In this document: in pieces, positions 35,640 to 50,850 of the stretch
How the letters are laid out: each line of letters begins with the position of its first letter
How positions within the stretch are numbered: the stretch's first letter is position 1
DNA from: Microcebus murinus
Taxonomy: Eukaryota; Chordata; Mammalia; Primates; Cheirogaleidae
Length of the DNA stretch: 64,000 nucleotides
Assembly: GCF_040939455.1 (NCBI RefSeq)
Contig: NC_134117.1
Location: 63,386,501 to 63,450,500, forward strand
Direction of reading: 5' to 3'
Translations under genes and position numbers: made by a program
The notes under the pieces: model-generated
The model's input: the letters and a program-made list of their open reading frames with translations, nothing else
What the model was told of the DNA's origin: nothing
The model's database searches: none

Positions 35640-36090
35640 TCCCAGAGTGGGACCTGGGAATAAATTGAAACAGGAACTGACATTTTAATAGATGTCAAAA
35701 GATTGGTTTGGCATTGACTGGAGAGAGAATTGGAGAATTCAACTCAGAACAACTTGAGTAAAATCTTTTGAGTTGGGAAGAGGTGTGGAACTTTCAAGAA
35801 GCGATGAACTGAACTGTGATTGGAGCTTTAAGCACAATAGTTGCATAAGGCAAAGTGGAGTGAGGTGGGTCTGGAGAGGGATCTTGGATTTGGATTTCAA
35901 AGGGGCCCATGAAGGTTGCTAAGCATGATCTGCTTTGTGTTTTATAAATATATTCTGACAACTCTGTGAAAGATGGATTGGAGGGAGATGTGGCTGGAGT
36001 CAGGAAGCCCAGAAATGGAACTTGTTCAGTAGACCATGTAAGCAAGGATGACAGTGTATACTGTGTGTACAGAGTAAGTGAGGAGAGAGA
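35545..36090 (-). repeat. L2 LINE, antisense, with (AG)n
   Basis: Reverse-complement L2: 'aggcaaagtggagtgaggtg', 'catgaaggttgctaagcatg', 'tattctgacaactctgtgaa', 'agatggattggagggagatg' and 'cagtagaccatgtaagcaag'. The 131-codon minus frame over it is L2-derived, not a gene. Confidence 0.6.
35594..35633. repeat. (AG)n microsatellite
   Basis: About 20 uninterrupted AG units. Confidence 0.97.
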
Positions 36091-36329
36091 ATCAGGGCTT
36101 GTATGCAATAAAAAATACAAGAAAAAATCTATGTCAGTTATGATTTGTTTTAGTAGGCTGATGAGTGTTGTTATTTTGTTCTGCTCCATAAGAGGTTTAG
36201 GGACTCAGGCCCTTTCTAACTCACCATCCTGTTATAGTCAGGATACAAACCTTGTCTTTGTGGTCCAAAATGGTGACTAGTGCTTTAGCGCTATATCCGC
36301 TCATCAATGTTGTAGCCTATAACTGGATT

Positions 36330-39875
<3,546 letters not shown>

Positions 39876-41957
39876 CAGAAACCATTTTGGCTTGATCTCA
39901 TCGGCTCTCTTTTGATCATACTTGCTGGCAAAGAGGCTGGAAAATGTAGTGTAACTCTAGGTGTCCATGTGCACACCTAAAAGTGGGGGTTATGTTTCTT
40001 TGGAAAAATGGAGAATGGTTATTAGGGACCAAACAGAAGAGTGTCTAAAGTGTTAGATCCAAATCTAATATTTTTAAGGTGCTGAATCTAGGTCCCATCA
40101 CACCTTTATTCTGATGAGTCTTCTTATTTTATGGATGGAGGAAACTCTGAAGCCCTCCCTTGTGTGTCTGTGATATATGAGCTTTTACCATCTCATTTAT
40201 GAAGTTACAATAGATATATAATTCTTACCTTATTATGTATTCTCTAAGAAGCACAGTAAAAATAAAATGAAGCTTTAAAAGTTTAAAATGATACTTCAGG
40301 GAATCCAAGATGAAAAAGACATACAATGGCAAATTACTTCCACCCATGTTGTTACATACCCTATTAACAGCACGCACAGGAGATAATTCTACTTCTATAT
40401 TTTACCACCCCATTTAATAATTTTTACTTGTGACTACCAGAGAATATGAAATAGGAAGATGGCCTATGGAGAGACATTATGCATTTACGTTATTGAATCT
40501 CACCACTGAAAATTGTGCTTATTAATCATTTCTCCATCACCTAAAATTGATAACAGGTAGAATTGAAACAAATTTGAGTAAGATAATTTTGTAATTGGGT
40601 GCCTAACAGAAAATGTGCATTTCTGATTGAGAAGAGGGGCAGTGATGATTCTAGGCAATTTACATTAATTTCTATCTGTGCGTGTATTAATTTTTGAAGA
40701 AATACTGTCAATGAAAACTGTAAATCTATAAAGTGATCACAGTGGAGGACTGGAAGAAAAATTAGATTGAAAGTCTCTTTTGTGTCAGGTGAAGGGGTTG
40801 TTTTTAAATTATCATATTTATTGACAGAAACTCTGTGCAGTTGGCCTAAAGAAAAAAAAAAAAAAGAGCTGTAGAGAAGTTAAAACAGTGAGTTATGGAC
40901 CCTGCTTTTCCTACTACTGTGTCCAGTGTTTTCGGTGTGCTCTGTAGAGCTGAGGCATTCTGGGAAATCCCTCCAGGATTAACACTGGATGTGTTCTTGG
41001 GGTTTGGAGAGGGAGGTGGACAGACTCCCTGTGGGTCAGACTTTGGGTTATCCTTCTTCTTTCAACCACAGAGTTTGGCCTTGATTTTTACATATTGGGC
41101 TACAGCATTAGCTTTCCCTGAAAAAAAAACAAGTAATTCTGAGGCAAAACAAACCACTGCGCTAAATCATACTGCTTTTAACTTTCCTCCAACGGAAGAC
41201 CACATTTCAGAAGTCATTTCATCAAAGTTTAGCTCTTTCTCGTCCCTCTCCTTCCTGCCACCTCTTTGCAGGCCTAAAATTTTATGAGTTATTCTCATAC
41301 TTTAAAATATATGCTTGGTAGAGGAAGATTTATCTTTATACAAATGAATAATTCAGAGGTTAGAATTTCCCTGAGATTCGTTTACAAAGTGAAGACTTCA
41401 ACCCAGGATTGAAATTTCTAAGGCAGCGAAGATGTTTGTGCTGTTTCTTCCTCATATCAGAAATGTGGTTGGGTTTCAGTGCTCCATTGTGAACATGTTC
41501 TTGGAAAAAAAGAGGTGGAATGCAAGCACCAGCAGAAAAGGCACATGACATGTGACAGATGCTACCCCTGCTCTGAAAAGATGTCTAGTACTCAGCTTTT
41601 GATGTAAGTGGGACTCATTACATCACATCTCTCTCTAAGTTTTAAATAAACATAAAGTTGTTTCCAAAATAATACATTTCCCTCTATAATTAGGTAGAGA
41701 AAACAACTGTTATCTGTCCTTGTCTAGTGTCATTTTCCTTAAAAACTCCATTTTTCTTATACATGCTTTGGATGTATCTTAAAATTAAGTTGTTTTTTTT
41801 TTTTTAATTCATGAAGATAAAAATTTCTCAAGTTTTCCAACTCTCCGTTGAGTCAGTACCAAGCCCTTATCTGCCCTCAACCCACTGCTCTAGTGGTAAT
41901 TTCTCATGTAGCTTCCAGTTTTGTTCATTTCATGTCGGAACCTTACATATACCCTGT
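39876..41957. other. Unassigned sequence; possible old repeat at 39915-40100
   Basis: 'gctggcaaagaggctggaaa' and 'agaatggttattagggacca' resemble a widespread old repeat I cannot name. The rest has no repeat match. A 130-codon plus frame (40895-41287) has an in-frame start but no recognisable domain and runs through low-complexity text. Confidence 0.35.
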
Positions 41958-42020
41958 GGTATATACCACAAATATACCAGCAAATATACCAAATATACCA
42001 GCAAATATACCACAAATATA
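41958..42020. repeat. Small minisatellite, units of 9-12 bp
   Basis: Units aaatataccagc (41970-41981), aaatatacc, aaatataccagc (41991-42002), aaatataccac and aaatata, giving a 21-bp higher-order repeat present about twice. Confidence 0.85.
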
Positions 42021-43914
42021 AGTAGAATGAGGCCAGCAGTAACTGTATCCAGATAGACAATGCATGGTGAATTCGTTTATAATATAACTATAAAATATAA
42101 CTAATACAAATACAAATGATTTTGGGATTAGTCTTTTGAGGATCAGTAATGAAAGAACCTATAAACATTAACATCAATCACATCAATTTTTAGAATATTA
42201 AAATTATACTCTTCTAAATAAGAACTGTTTTTTATTGGTCAGTTTGTGTTTTTTCCCCTGTAACCTCTGTTTTTTTGTGTGACATCCATCATTTCCCTTA
42301 TCACATGGATGTATTTTCTTTCCCCTTCTTATCGACTGTTTCTTTGATTATAGAATTAGTCACATTAAGCTTTTGTTCATGTGTGCCAGCTTTAAAAAAA
42401 ATCTGGTTTCCTATTTTATCGGTGCTTGTGGAAAGCTTCTCCTGAAGTGACCTCTTCTAGTTTCCCGCTAAAATACCACTGAAGACAGAGAAAAAGATGA
42501 AACCTTACAACTCTCAATCCAATTCCATTGCATGCCAGCAGGCATCCTACTGCCTGGATCTAAAAGGAGATGGATGTAAAACCAATCTGCCTAGATTGCA
42601 AAGAAAACGGAAGTGACTTAACCTTGATATGACCCGTAAAGTAGAGCAGACACACTGCCCTAAAAAAGGAGGGAAAATATTTCAAGTCACTGTTGTTGTT
42701 TGCAGCCTGTGTTAGTGGCCAAAGGCTTTATCAACTAGAAAACAGAGTCTCTCTCTTTCTATTAAATACATGGTACTTTCTGCTGTAGCTAAGGTACTAT
42801 TTTTCTCCCACTGATGATTTTTTTCTTGCATTTACTCACAGCCTGCATCTCCCAGACGAGAACAGGGTGCCCTTGGAGGAAGGATAGGAACCACTGATGC
42901 CTTGTCCCACTGTGACAGATGCAGTCTCTGCAGGTCGAGGCTAGGACAGCGAGAACCTGGGTGCAGGTGCAGCTGTGCTGAGACAGTCATGCTCACATAC
43001 TGAGAGCCACGGGACAGGAGAGGGAAGGACAAGCTCCCACCCCAGGCCAGCAGAGCCACAGCGGATGAGTGACTTCTGTTCACCAGACTCAGCTTGTGAC
43101 ATCCTCCTGTTTTTAACTTCAGATCTAAGAAGGGGATTTAACAATCACCGAAATGGAAACTAAGCAGAAAAAAAAGAAATCCACATCCCACACCCAAGGG
43201 CAAGCATTAGGCAAGACAACATTGGACCCATAATATACACAGGGCAGTGGTGTGCCATCAACCTAAATATTTAGAGGAAGAGTATGCTTTTGATATGCCA
43301 GGGATAAAATAAAATAAAATTTTGGAAAGTCATTGTATAGCTACAAGAGAATTTTGAAAAGTTGCTTATTTTGCAAAGTCTCAAGAAATATATTGCCATG
43401 TCCTTTTCTTGAAAGAATTAAAATAAATCTCAGTTTGACTCTTGGGAGAAAAAAAAAAGTGATGAATAAAAATTAATTGCTAAAAATTGAGAAATTTCAG
43501 TATAAATTGAAGGAAAATATTGTTTGAAAACTGTTGAACTTAAAGATAATGATTAGAAATGTGGTCGTAAAACTAAATGGTTGGTACATGTTAGTAAGGG
43601 TCAGGGAAAGCAAAGGAAATAAAAGGTTTTAACATGACTCATTTTATAGCAGGAGTCAAAAGATACAATTTCATGCTGAACTTGCCAGGACTGAAAAACA
43701 AAGGTCACATTTAGTGAGTCAGAGGGAGTCAATTTGAATTATATGATGAATGAAACGTCTACACATCTCAAGATGTAAATCACAAATGGAAATTACTCCT
43801 TCCATTAAAGCACCCTGGCACGTTTTCAAAAGCTGGAAAAATCTATTTACCACAAATATTGTGATGTAAGGGCAAAACCTCTCAGTCTGGTAGGATCTGG
43901 ACCTCTGGGGTTTT
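42021..43914. other. Unassigned sequence
   Basis: No named repeat. 42840-43090 has higher G+C and overlapping short frames on both strands (83 codons at most) without recognisable protein. Short (AAAAT)n at 43306-43320. Confidence 0.4.
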
Positions 43915-44215
43915 ACTTCTTACATTCTAAGCCTCAACCACCACTGCCCACCAGCAACCACAGCTCCATCTAGAATTCTCTGCTCCTGGGCTCACGTCAT
44001 GCCACCTCTGGGGCGATCGTATTCCTACCTCCCCCAGGCCACCTAGATGTAGGTTCTATCCAAGTACATCCTCTGCAGAGAGGCCTTTTGTGGCTCACCC
44101 ACTTCTCAGTGATCCTTTTCTTCCTGAATCCTTGTTCTAGGCATTGTTTGAACATCTTATTTGTCACAATTGGATTGAACCTTGCTCATTGTGTTGTTTT
44201 GTCTCCATGACCTGA
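43915..44215 (+). repeat. Probable L2 fragment, sense
   Basis: 'ctcaaccaccactgcccacc', 'ttctctgctcctgggctcac', 'gagaggccttttgtggctca' and 'tgtttgaacatcttatttgt' fit the L2 3' half loosely. Confidence 0.45.
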
Positions 44216-44242
44216 TTTTAATTTCAAGATCTGAATGCTTTC

Positions 44243-44340
44243 ATCTTTCTTCTTCTTCTTCTTCTTCTCCTCCTCCCGCTCCCCCCACTCTTTTTCCTCT
44301 TCCTCCTTCCTCCTTTCTTCTTCCCCTTCCCCTTCTCCCT
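44243..44340. repeat. Polypyrimidine tract, (CTT)n and (CCT)n
   Basis: About 100 bp almost purely C/T on the + strand: six TTC units, then mixed CCT, TTCC and CCCCTT words. Confidence 0.95.
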
Positions 44341-44627
44341 GCTGTAGCCCAATATTAATTGGTGGTTTCATTGAATGATCAAGAACAAGGGCAGTAAGAT
44401 CCTTCACCATAACACTGCTTTTAGCAAACCTGACTGACATTTTGTCTTTATTCCCATGTTTTAGATTGTGATTTTGCCAATAAATGCATTCTGGGAATTG
44501 AGTCATTGACGTTTCATAGAACACATAATATCTTTGCTATAAAAGGAAGAATGATCTTGTACTTCAAATTTTTATATGAGTAGAGTTAAATAAGATCATT
44601 TTTATATGGTTGCACATTAGGGGATTG

Positions 44628-45106
44628 TGTTTTGGGTTGAATTGTATCCTCTCTGTCCACCCAGATTTATATGTTGAAGTACTAATCCTCAGTACCTCGG
44701 ACTGTGACCTTATTTGGAAATAAGACCACTACTGCAAATGCAGTTAGTTAAGATGAGATCACATTGCAGTAGGGAGGTCCTTACTCCAAATGACTGGTGG
44801 CTTTATAAAAAGGGCGAATCTGAACATGGATATGTGCTCAGGGAGAATGCCATGTGAGGGAGGCGGAGATCAGCTTGATGTATCTGCAAGCTAAGGAATG
44901 CCAGAGATTGGTAGGAAACCACCAGAAGCCAAGACAGAGGCACGGACAGATTTTTCCTCTTAGAAGGAACCTCTCAGAAGGAACCAACCCTACTGATCAC
45001 TTGCTCTAGGACTTCTAACCTCCACATGTGTGTAATAATAAATTTCTATTGTTAAAGCCACCCAAGTTGTGGTACTTTTTTATGGCAGCCCTAGGAAACT
45101 AATGCA
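44628..45106 (+). mobile_element. MLT1-type solo LTR, sense, near full length
   Basis: 479 bp from 'tgttttgggttgaattgtat' to 'ccctaggaaactaatgca', the TG...CA ends of an LTR. Interior matches MLT1 (C/D-like): 'ttatatgttgaagtactaat', 'accttatttggaaataagac', 'ttagttaagatgagatcaca', 'gggagaatgccatgtgaggg', 'ggaaccaaccctactgatca' and 'aataaatttctattgttaaa' (carrying AATAAA). No 5-bp duplication is evident. Confidence 0.85.
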
Positions 45107-45299
45107 TATGGTGTTTTTGAAAAAGGGAAAAGAAAAAGCCCTGTTTTGTTTGTAGGTTTATGTTAAATGCCCTGGAAGGCACTTGGCAGCCTCTGAGACC
45201 TGTTAGGCCAAATATTTCTGCAGGGAAGGAAGGGGCATTCCATATGATGGAATGTTAAGTTTTTTGGTTTTCTGTAATCTGATTATAATAAGGGTGTAT
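45107..45299. other. Unassigned spacer
   Basis: No repeat recognised between the LTR and the candidate element that follows. Confidence 0.4.
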
Positions 45300-45560
45300 G
45301 TGTGCATGTATTTTAGCGAAGAATAGCATATGCAGCTAAATCCATGGGATTATGCGCCCAGGCTAACATATGCATGCAAAAATAAAAATATTTCATGAAT
45401 AGATGAGTTTTCTACCATGCGCACGAATCTGCTAATTACCATGGCTGTTTCAGGCTTAGTGCAGACCTCTTTGTGAATTTTGAGTTATACTTGGAAAAGA
45501 TTTTGCAGTTCAAGAGGCTGAATGTGAAACACGTGATCTTGCTTAGGAATGGGCCTGGTT
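45300..45560. other. Candidate conserved non-coding element
   Basis: Unique sequence between two opposed LTRs with AT-rich homeodomain/POU-like words: 'gcatatgcagctaaat', 'catatgcatgcaaaaa', 'atttcatgaat', 'tgctaattacc', and the E-box CACGTG (45531-45536). Conservation not tested. Confidence 0.3.
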
Positions 45561-45602
45561 TCTCTTAGTATTGTCATCTTTCCAAAACCTGATCTCTAAC
45601 TG

Positions 45603-45989
45603 TGTTAGTTTCCTAGAGTTTTTGTAACTGGCTGGCTTGGAACAACAGGGAAGGTGACGTCCTTGCCTCTTCCACCTTCTGTTAGTCCCAGGCATCCCTT
45701 GGGTTATGGTAGCATAATTCTTATTTCTGCCTGTCTATACATGGCAGAGAGACATCCCTGTGTCTCTTCACATCATCTTCCCTCTATGCATGTCTGTCTT
45801 TCTCTGCGTGTCCATATTGCTCCTTTGTATAAAAACACTATTCATATTGGATTGGGGCTACCCCTGTCACCTCATTGTGACTGTGCCAGGTCTCTGAAGA
45901 CCCTGTTTCCAAATAAGATTGCATTCTGAGGTACTAGGGTCAGAACTTCAATTTAATGTCTTTTGGAGGGACACAATTCAGCTATTAAC
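45603..45989 (-). mobile_element. MLT1-type LTR, antisense
   Basis: Reverse complement of an MLT1-class LTR: 'gtgttagtttcctagagttt', 'ctggcttggaacaacaggga', 'aacactattcatattggatt', 'ccaaataagattgcattctg' and 'ttttggagggacacaattca', then 'gctattaaca'. Shorter than full length: the segment after 'aacaacaggga' has a deletion. Confidence 0.75.
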
Positions 45990-46429
45990 ACTAATCAAAG
46001 AGACTTCTCAGGTTGGAGCCCAGGACAGTTCTCAGCTGACAGAATTTTCATGTATGGCTGTTCTGGTTGCAAACGGCAGCTTATCGTTGTCCTCACTGGC
46101 CTTGATCCCATTGCTCGCAGTGGCATCCTGGTATTCTTATGATTGTATAACCATGTGCTACCCAATTTTCCCCGAAAGCCCCAGAGTAGGCATGTTTTAT
46201 GAATATGCTATTTTTTTTTTCTAGTAAATAATGTTCCCAGATTCGCAGAGCTGGATGCTGTGGTTTGCCACCTTCCCATACCTCAAAGGTATGTCTGACC
46301 TAATCCAGTCACTGATGGTGGAAACGGTGGCTGAGGTGAGGGAAGTGCCGTGAGGAGCTGGAGCACTTTGCCCTCTCAGGGATACATAGCTTTTTGAAGC
46401 TAACCCCTCAATGAGAAACTCAGGCGTGC
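45990..46429. other. Unassigned sequence
   Basis: No repeat recognised. The 101-codon plus frame 45919-46224 begins inside the LTR and ends in a T run, so it is unlikely to be real. Confidence 0.4.
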
Positions 46430-46610
46430 CAGATTCGGGGAGTTGGGAATTGAAGCCCTTATCTGTATCACATTAACAATGTTAGAAAGTTTACTTAACT
46501 TTCTGAGTGTTTTCATTTTAAAAATAGGATTGTTAATGCCTCCCTCATGGAGGAGAGACTGCTCAGCACACAGTTAAGTGCTCTCCGTGTGAGAGCTGCA
46601 TGTTACAATC
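46430..46610 (+). repeat. Probable MIR fragment
   Basis: 'gaaagtttacttaactttct', 'gagtgttttcattttaaaaa', 'taggattgttaatgcctccc' and 'gttaagtgctctccgtgtg'. Confidence 0.5.
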
Positions 46611-46744
46611 CCTGGTCAGGACTCAGGTACAGACTCAGCCCCCAGGCCCAAGTTTCTGTAGCCCATTGACATTACGTACTCTTAGACCTTTTCCTTTCTT
46701 TGAAACCACAGGATACTTGAAAGTTGCTCCTTTTGAGGTTTGTT

Positions 46745-46900
46745 TGTGTTAAAATTTTTTTTTAGAAATTTTAGATTCACTGCAAAATTGAGAGGAAGGT
46801 ACAGAGATTTCTTTCCTATATAGCCCCTTCCTCCTCCCATGCATAGCTTATTACCAACACCCCCCCACCAGAGTGGTCCCTTTGATTTTAATATTCCCCA
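46745..46900 (-). mobile_element. L1MB-like 3' UTR fragment, antisense
   Basis: 'tagaaattttagattcactg', 'caaaattgagaggaaggtac' and 'agagatttctttcctatata', the same 3' UTR segment as at 25560-25640. Confidence 0.75.
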
Positions 46901-47194
46901 AACCCACAGATTCTAGGAAATCGTCAATAGATTTTATAGTCAGAAAAGAGGTCATAGTTTATTTTTGTTGAGACCATATATGTTCCTTCCCTCTCAAGCC
47001 AATAATTCTGGCCATGTGAGAATTTTGTGATTCCCAGCTGGTTTGGAGATTCTCTCTTTGGCACTGGAATGTGGGAATCTAGGCTGCCATTTAGCCCTTT
47101 CTGCAGACGCAGTCTGTGTTTTGCTGGACTGAGACAAGTGCTTGTGCAGTTTGCTGGAGCAGGTGGGGCTGTGCACTGGGAAGACGCTGGGGTA

Positions 47195-47300
47195 GAAAGG
47201 AAAGGCCTGGGTGTGAATCCTAACACAGGTACTCACTAGGCAAGCAACTTTATTTTTATTAACCTTAGTTTTCTCAAAATGTAAAGTTAGGGGGCAAACC
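47195..47300 (+). repeat. Probable MIR fragment
   Basis: 'cctgggtgtgaatcctaaca', 'tcactaggcaagcaacttta' and 'ttaaccttagttttctcaaa'. Confidence 0.5.
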
Positions 47301-47960
47301 ATAAGGCCATCCTTATATCTGACACCAATTACAAATTTAGGGGTCTAACACAAATTGCAAACATGAGAGTCCCAAAGACTATCCGTAGGTTCAATAATAC
47401 TAAGTTCTAAGAACTCACAGAATGTACTGAAAACTGTTATACTCACAGTTACAGTGAATTACAGATAAAGGTGCAGATTGCAGTCAACCAAGGGAAAAGG
47501 CACATAAGGCAAAGCCCGGGAGCATTTCGTCATAGAGTTTCTAGTTGCCCTGTTCCCATGCAGTGTGGACAATGTTTTTATTGTTCCCAGCCACAGTGTG
47601 TGACAATACACATGAGGCATTGCCTACTAGGGAAGTTCACCCAAACTTCGGTGTCCAGAGTTTTTACTAGGGCTCCATCCCGGAAATGTGGTTGACTATC
47701 CACGTGGCAGATCTCAGACTCCAGCTGCTGAGGAGGTTAGGCTGATATCACACGACTCAAAGCCCTTGTGGTGAATCAAATGGATCCATTGTGATCCGAG
47801 GTGCCCAGGTAAACAAAGACATTCCTATCAGGCATGACATTCCAAGGAATTAGAGATTACCTCTAGGAAGGCCAGGGCAAAGGCCAGACCTCTTATGGAG
47901 CAAGGTTAATAAATTCTTTACTACACACACAGGTAGAACAAGTGGATATTCCTTAGGAAT
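47301..47960 (-). mobile_element. ERVL-class LTR, antisense
   Basis: 'tatccgtaggttcaataata', 'agaactcacagaatgtactg', 'agtgaattacagataaaggt', 'gtgtccagagtttttactag', 'acaaagacattcctatcagg' and 'aggttaataaattctttact'. The layout parallels the LTR at 29240-29890, so they may be related types. No internal retroviral sequence. Confidence 0.55.
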
Positions 47961-48904
47961 ATCCCTGAAATCTGCCACGGTGTAAATGTGAAGCCCTGCC
48001 TAAGGGCCTAGCCACTGTCACCTTGTTTAGGTCCTGTCAGATCTTCTTTGTCACAGCCAGATGGCTGCTTCTGCATGCGGGTGCTCTGTGTGTCATATGC
48101 CCTAGGGTTTAGGGCTGTTTCAGAAGGGAAGTTATATCCAACAAATGAGTTATTCTCAGTTATCATACGGCATTGTTTCTTGTATTTAATGCTTAAGGTT
48201 TAGTGCAAGGGTAATATGTGAAAAATACATGTTAAGAGATTGTCAGAATTCTCTCATTCAGGCCTGGAGAAATTGGTATTTAGTAAATGCCATTTACCTA
48301 TGTCTCTAGGGTGCAAGGAGGATGAAGTAATATTCAATTTCATTTATAGAGATATTCAGAAACATTAATGTCCTTGGTCCTCAGAATTTCCTTGAGAATT
48401 GAAAGCATTGCTGCAGAAAATCTTGCTGCCACATTTCCTGCGAGCCGTGTTACTAATGGCACCTACCTTTGTCTGTCAGAGGTTTTACTGATTTGAATCA
48501 GACCCCAGCTAACCTAGGCAGGGCAGCCTTTAAGGCCACATCTCCAATGCCTGGATTTCCCAGGAGATGCCAGAAATTAAGCAGAAGCTCTGCTGCAGCC
48601 TCGACTGTTTAGGCATGTGTGCTTTGCATTGTGGTTCTATTTAATATCCCAAGTTCTTAGAATATTCTGGGAACTACTGAAATGATTTAATATTCCACAT
48701 GTCATTATGTGCTTGGGTCGGTCTCACCCTTTTAATTCTATGAGATTTGGCTTCTGTATCTTTACCCTTTCACCCTCACCATGCCCACATTCATATCTAA
48801 CCGTCAAGGTGTAGGTTATAAAAGTTGGTCTGATTTAGTCAAACCCAGGATTCAGGGGAGATATTATGGCTCACATGAAAAGGAACCAGAGGTACCATAT
48901 CAGA
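47961..48904. other. Unassigned sequence
   Basis: No repeat recognised. 48400-48620 is unique sequence of balanced composition and a possible conserved element. Confidence 0.35.
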
Positions 48905-49085
48905 AAACCTACTGTGTGCCAGGTGTTTCATCTCTAATAATATTGTCAGGCTTTCTACTTTACAAATGAGGGAATTCAGCTTCAGAGAGCTCAAGAACAT
49001 CACCCACCGCCAAGCAAGGGTACGTGGAAGAGCAAGGATTTATTTGAACTCAGCCTGTGTTCTTCCTACTCCTTCATGCTGCAGA
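48905..49085 (-). repeat. MIR SINE, antisense
   Basis: 'cctactgtgtgccaggtgtt', 'tactttacaaatgagggaat', 'tcagcttcagagagctcaag' and 'gaactcagcctgtgttcttc'. Confidence 0.75.
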
Positions 49086-49697
49086 AAACTCTCTGAAGCC
49101 AAATGATGCCCCTGGTGATGTGTGGGTTGATCAGAGTGCATCAAACCAAGCACAGCGTCATTTTATAGGAAAGTAACTGCTGCCTTCAGCTTGATTTTAT
49201 GTACCTATGGATAGCGTCAGTTGCTCAGCATTTCTGTTTTATCTGAAAAGTATTTCGTTTTATTCCCTAGCTTGTTCACGGTGAATAAAATGATGAGACC
49301 ATTATTAAATTGTGTTCTTCACTGTCTTCCAACACAACTATAAAAGGAAATGCTTTATGGAAAGAATGATTCATTCAAAAATCAGTATTCATCTTTTGCT
49401 AACATGTATCTGGTTTTTTGTGCTTTTATTTGAATACATATTGTTAGTGAATTTAACCATAAACTGATAACCTTTGTGTTTGAATTTTTGTAATTTGTAG
49501 CCTTGCCCTTGAAAAAAATGAATTGCTTTAAAAATTGCTGTTTAGTGCTTGCTGCTATTAATTAGGATGCACACAAAACAACTGGCTATTTGCAGTTGAC
49601 CACTGGAAGGCTACAGAATGGTTAGAACATCAGCACTTACCATATTTATATGACTGACTTTTTGCAGCCAGTCATGTGGCTACTGAAATTTCCCCTT
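49086..49697. other. Unassigned sequence
   Basis: No repeat recognised. TATTAATTAGGATG lies at 49556-49569, inside a unique segment. Confidence 0.4.
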
Positions 49698-50080
49698 AAG
49701 TCAACATTTATTTTTTTATTTTTTTTTATTATTATTTTTTTGAGACAGAGTCTCACTCTGTTGCCCGGGCTAGAGTGCTGTGATGCCAGCCTTGCTCACA
49801 GCAACCTCAAACTCCTGGGCTCAAGCGATCCTCCTGCCTCAGCCTCCTGAGCTGCTGGGACTACAGGGATGTGCCACCATGCCCAGCTAATTTTTTCTAT
49901 ATATACTTTTAGTTATCTGGTTTTTCTTTCTATTTTTTTTTTTTTAGTAGAGACAGGGCCTCGCTCTTGCTCAGGCTGTTATCGAACTCCTGAGCTCAAA
50001 CGATCAGCCCAGCCCGGCTTGGCCTCCCAGAGTGCTAGGATTACAGGCGTGAGCGACCGTGCCTGGCCAAGTCAACATTT
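49698..50080 (-). mobile_element. Alu of intermediate age, antisense, with target duplication
   Basis: Body 49710-50068: T-rich head, 'gcccgggctagagtgctgtg', 'gccagccttgctcacagcaa', right arm 'gagacagggcctcgctcttg', 5' end 'gcctggcc'. The duplication aagtcaacattt is at 49698-49709 and 50069-50080. It shares the 'gctcacagcaacctcaaact' form with the younger copies but has lost more CpGs. Confidence 0.95.
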
Positions 50081-50799
50081 TTGATCATCATAAGTAGTAG
50101 AGTGTTGCAGCCATTCAAGTTAGCATTGATCAGGAAAGGCCAGGGGAATTTCCTTCTCCTTTTTCTGAAGTGGTTTTCTCAGGCAGGCCTGAGAGTAGCT
50201 TCAACAGTTGTGCAGCTGTTGTCTGTCTCTCTCCTCTCTGTAAAATATTTCCTGGTTATCAGGCATCTCTTTTCCCCCAGGCTTGAAACAGAAACAAATG
50301 AGATGTATATCAGAAACGAAATACCTCCCGCTTATTGAGAGTTTAAAAATAATCTTTGCAATTAGCAGTTCACATCCTGGAGACTCCTACTGCTGAGCTT
50401 ATAGCACACGGGGAATGTTCAAACCCAGTGTGACCAACGCCCCCACAGACGCTTGGAGAATTCAGCTGCTCCTGGAATAAATGGACTGGAATTATTTCAT
50501 TCCCTCGCAGGCTGCTTGGTGAGGATCTCCAGCCTCTTGGGCGGTACAGGCATCAAATGGCCCTGTTCCATTGTACTTCTGACAGTTCCTTACCCCCACA
50601 TTGGTCAGTAAGCTCCTTTTGGGGCATCTCAGGTAGTTTTCATAACTTTTTTTTTTTTTTACATTTGGTTATTTTAAAATAGTTACGCCAATTAGTATGC
50701 CTTAGCCATAGTCATTCAAACTTGAGTTTGAGCTCTTTTTTTCCCCTTTCCACTAGCTGGCTAAGTTGGTGGTGATATCACTTATAGTACTGGAGAGTG

Positions 50800-50850
<51 letters not shown>

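Noticed and set aside
35794..36189. 131-codon minus-strand frame, the longest in the window
   Set aside because: Most of it lies in an antisense L2 block; no domain recognised and no supporting context.
40895..41287. 130-codon plus-strand frame beginning with ATG
   Set aside because: No recognisable domain, no splice or promoter context, passes through low-complexity text. Length is possible by chance in 64 kb over six frames. Not excluded as an exon, but unsupported.
41958..42020. Regularly spaced short repeats, considered as CRISPR-like
   Set aside because: Eukaryotic sequence, and there are no unique spacers; units abut as in a minisatellite.
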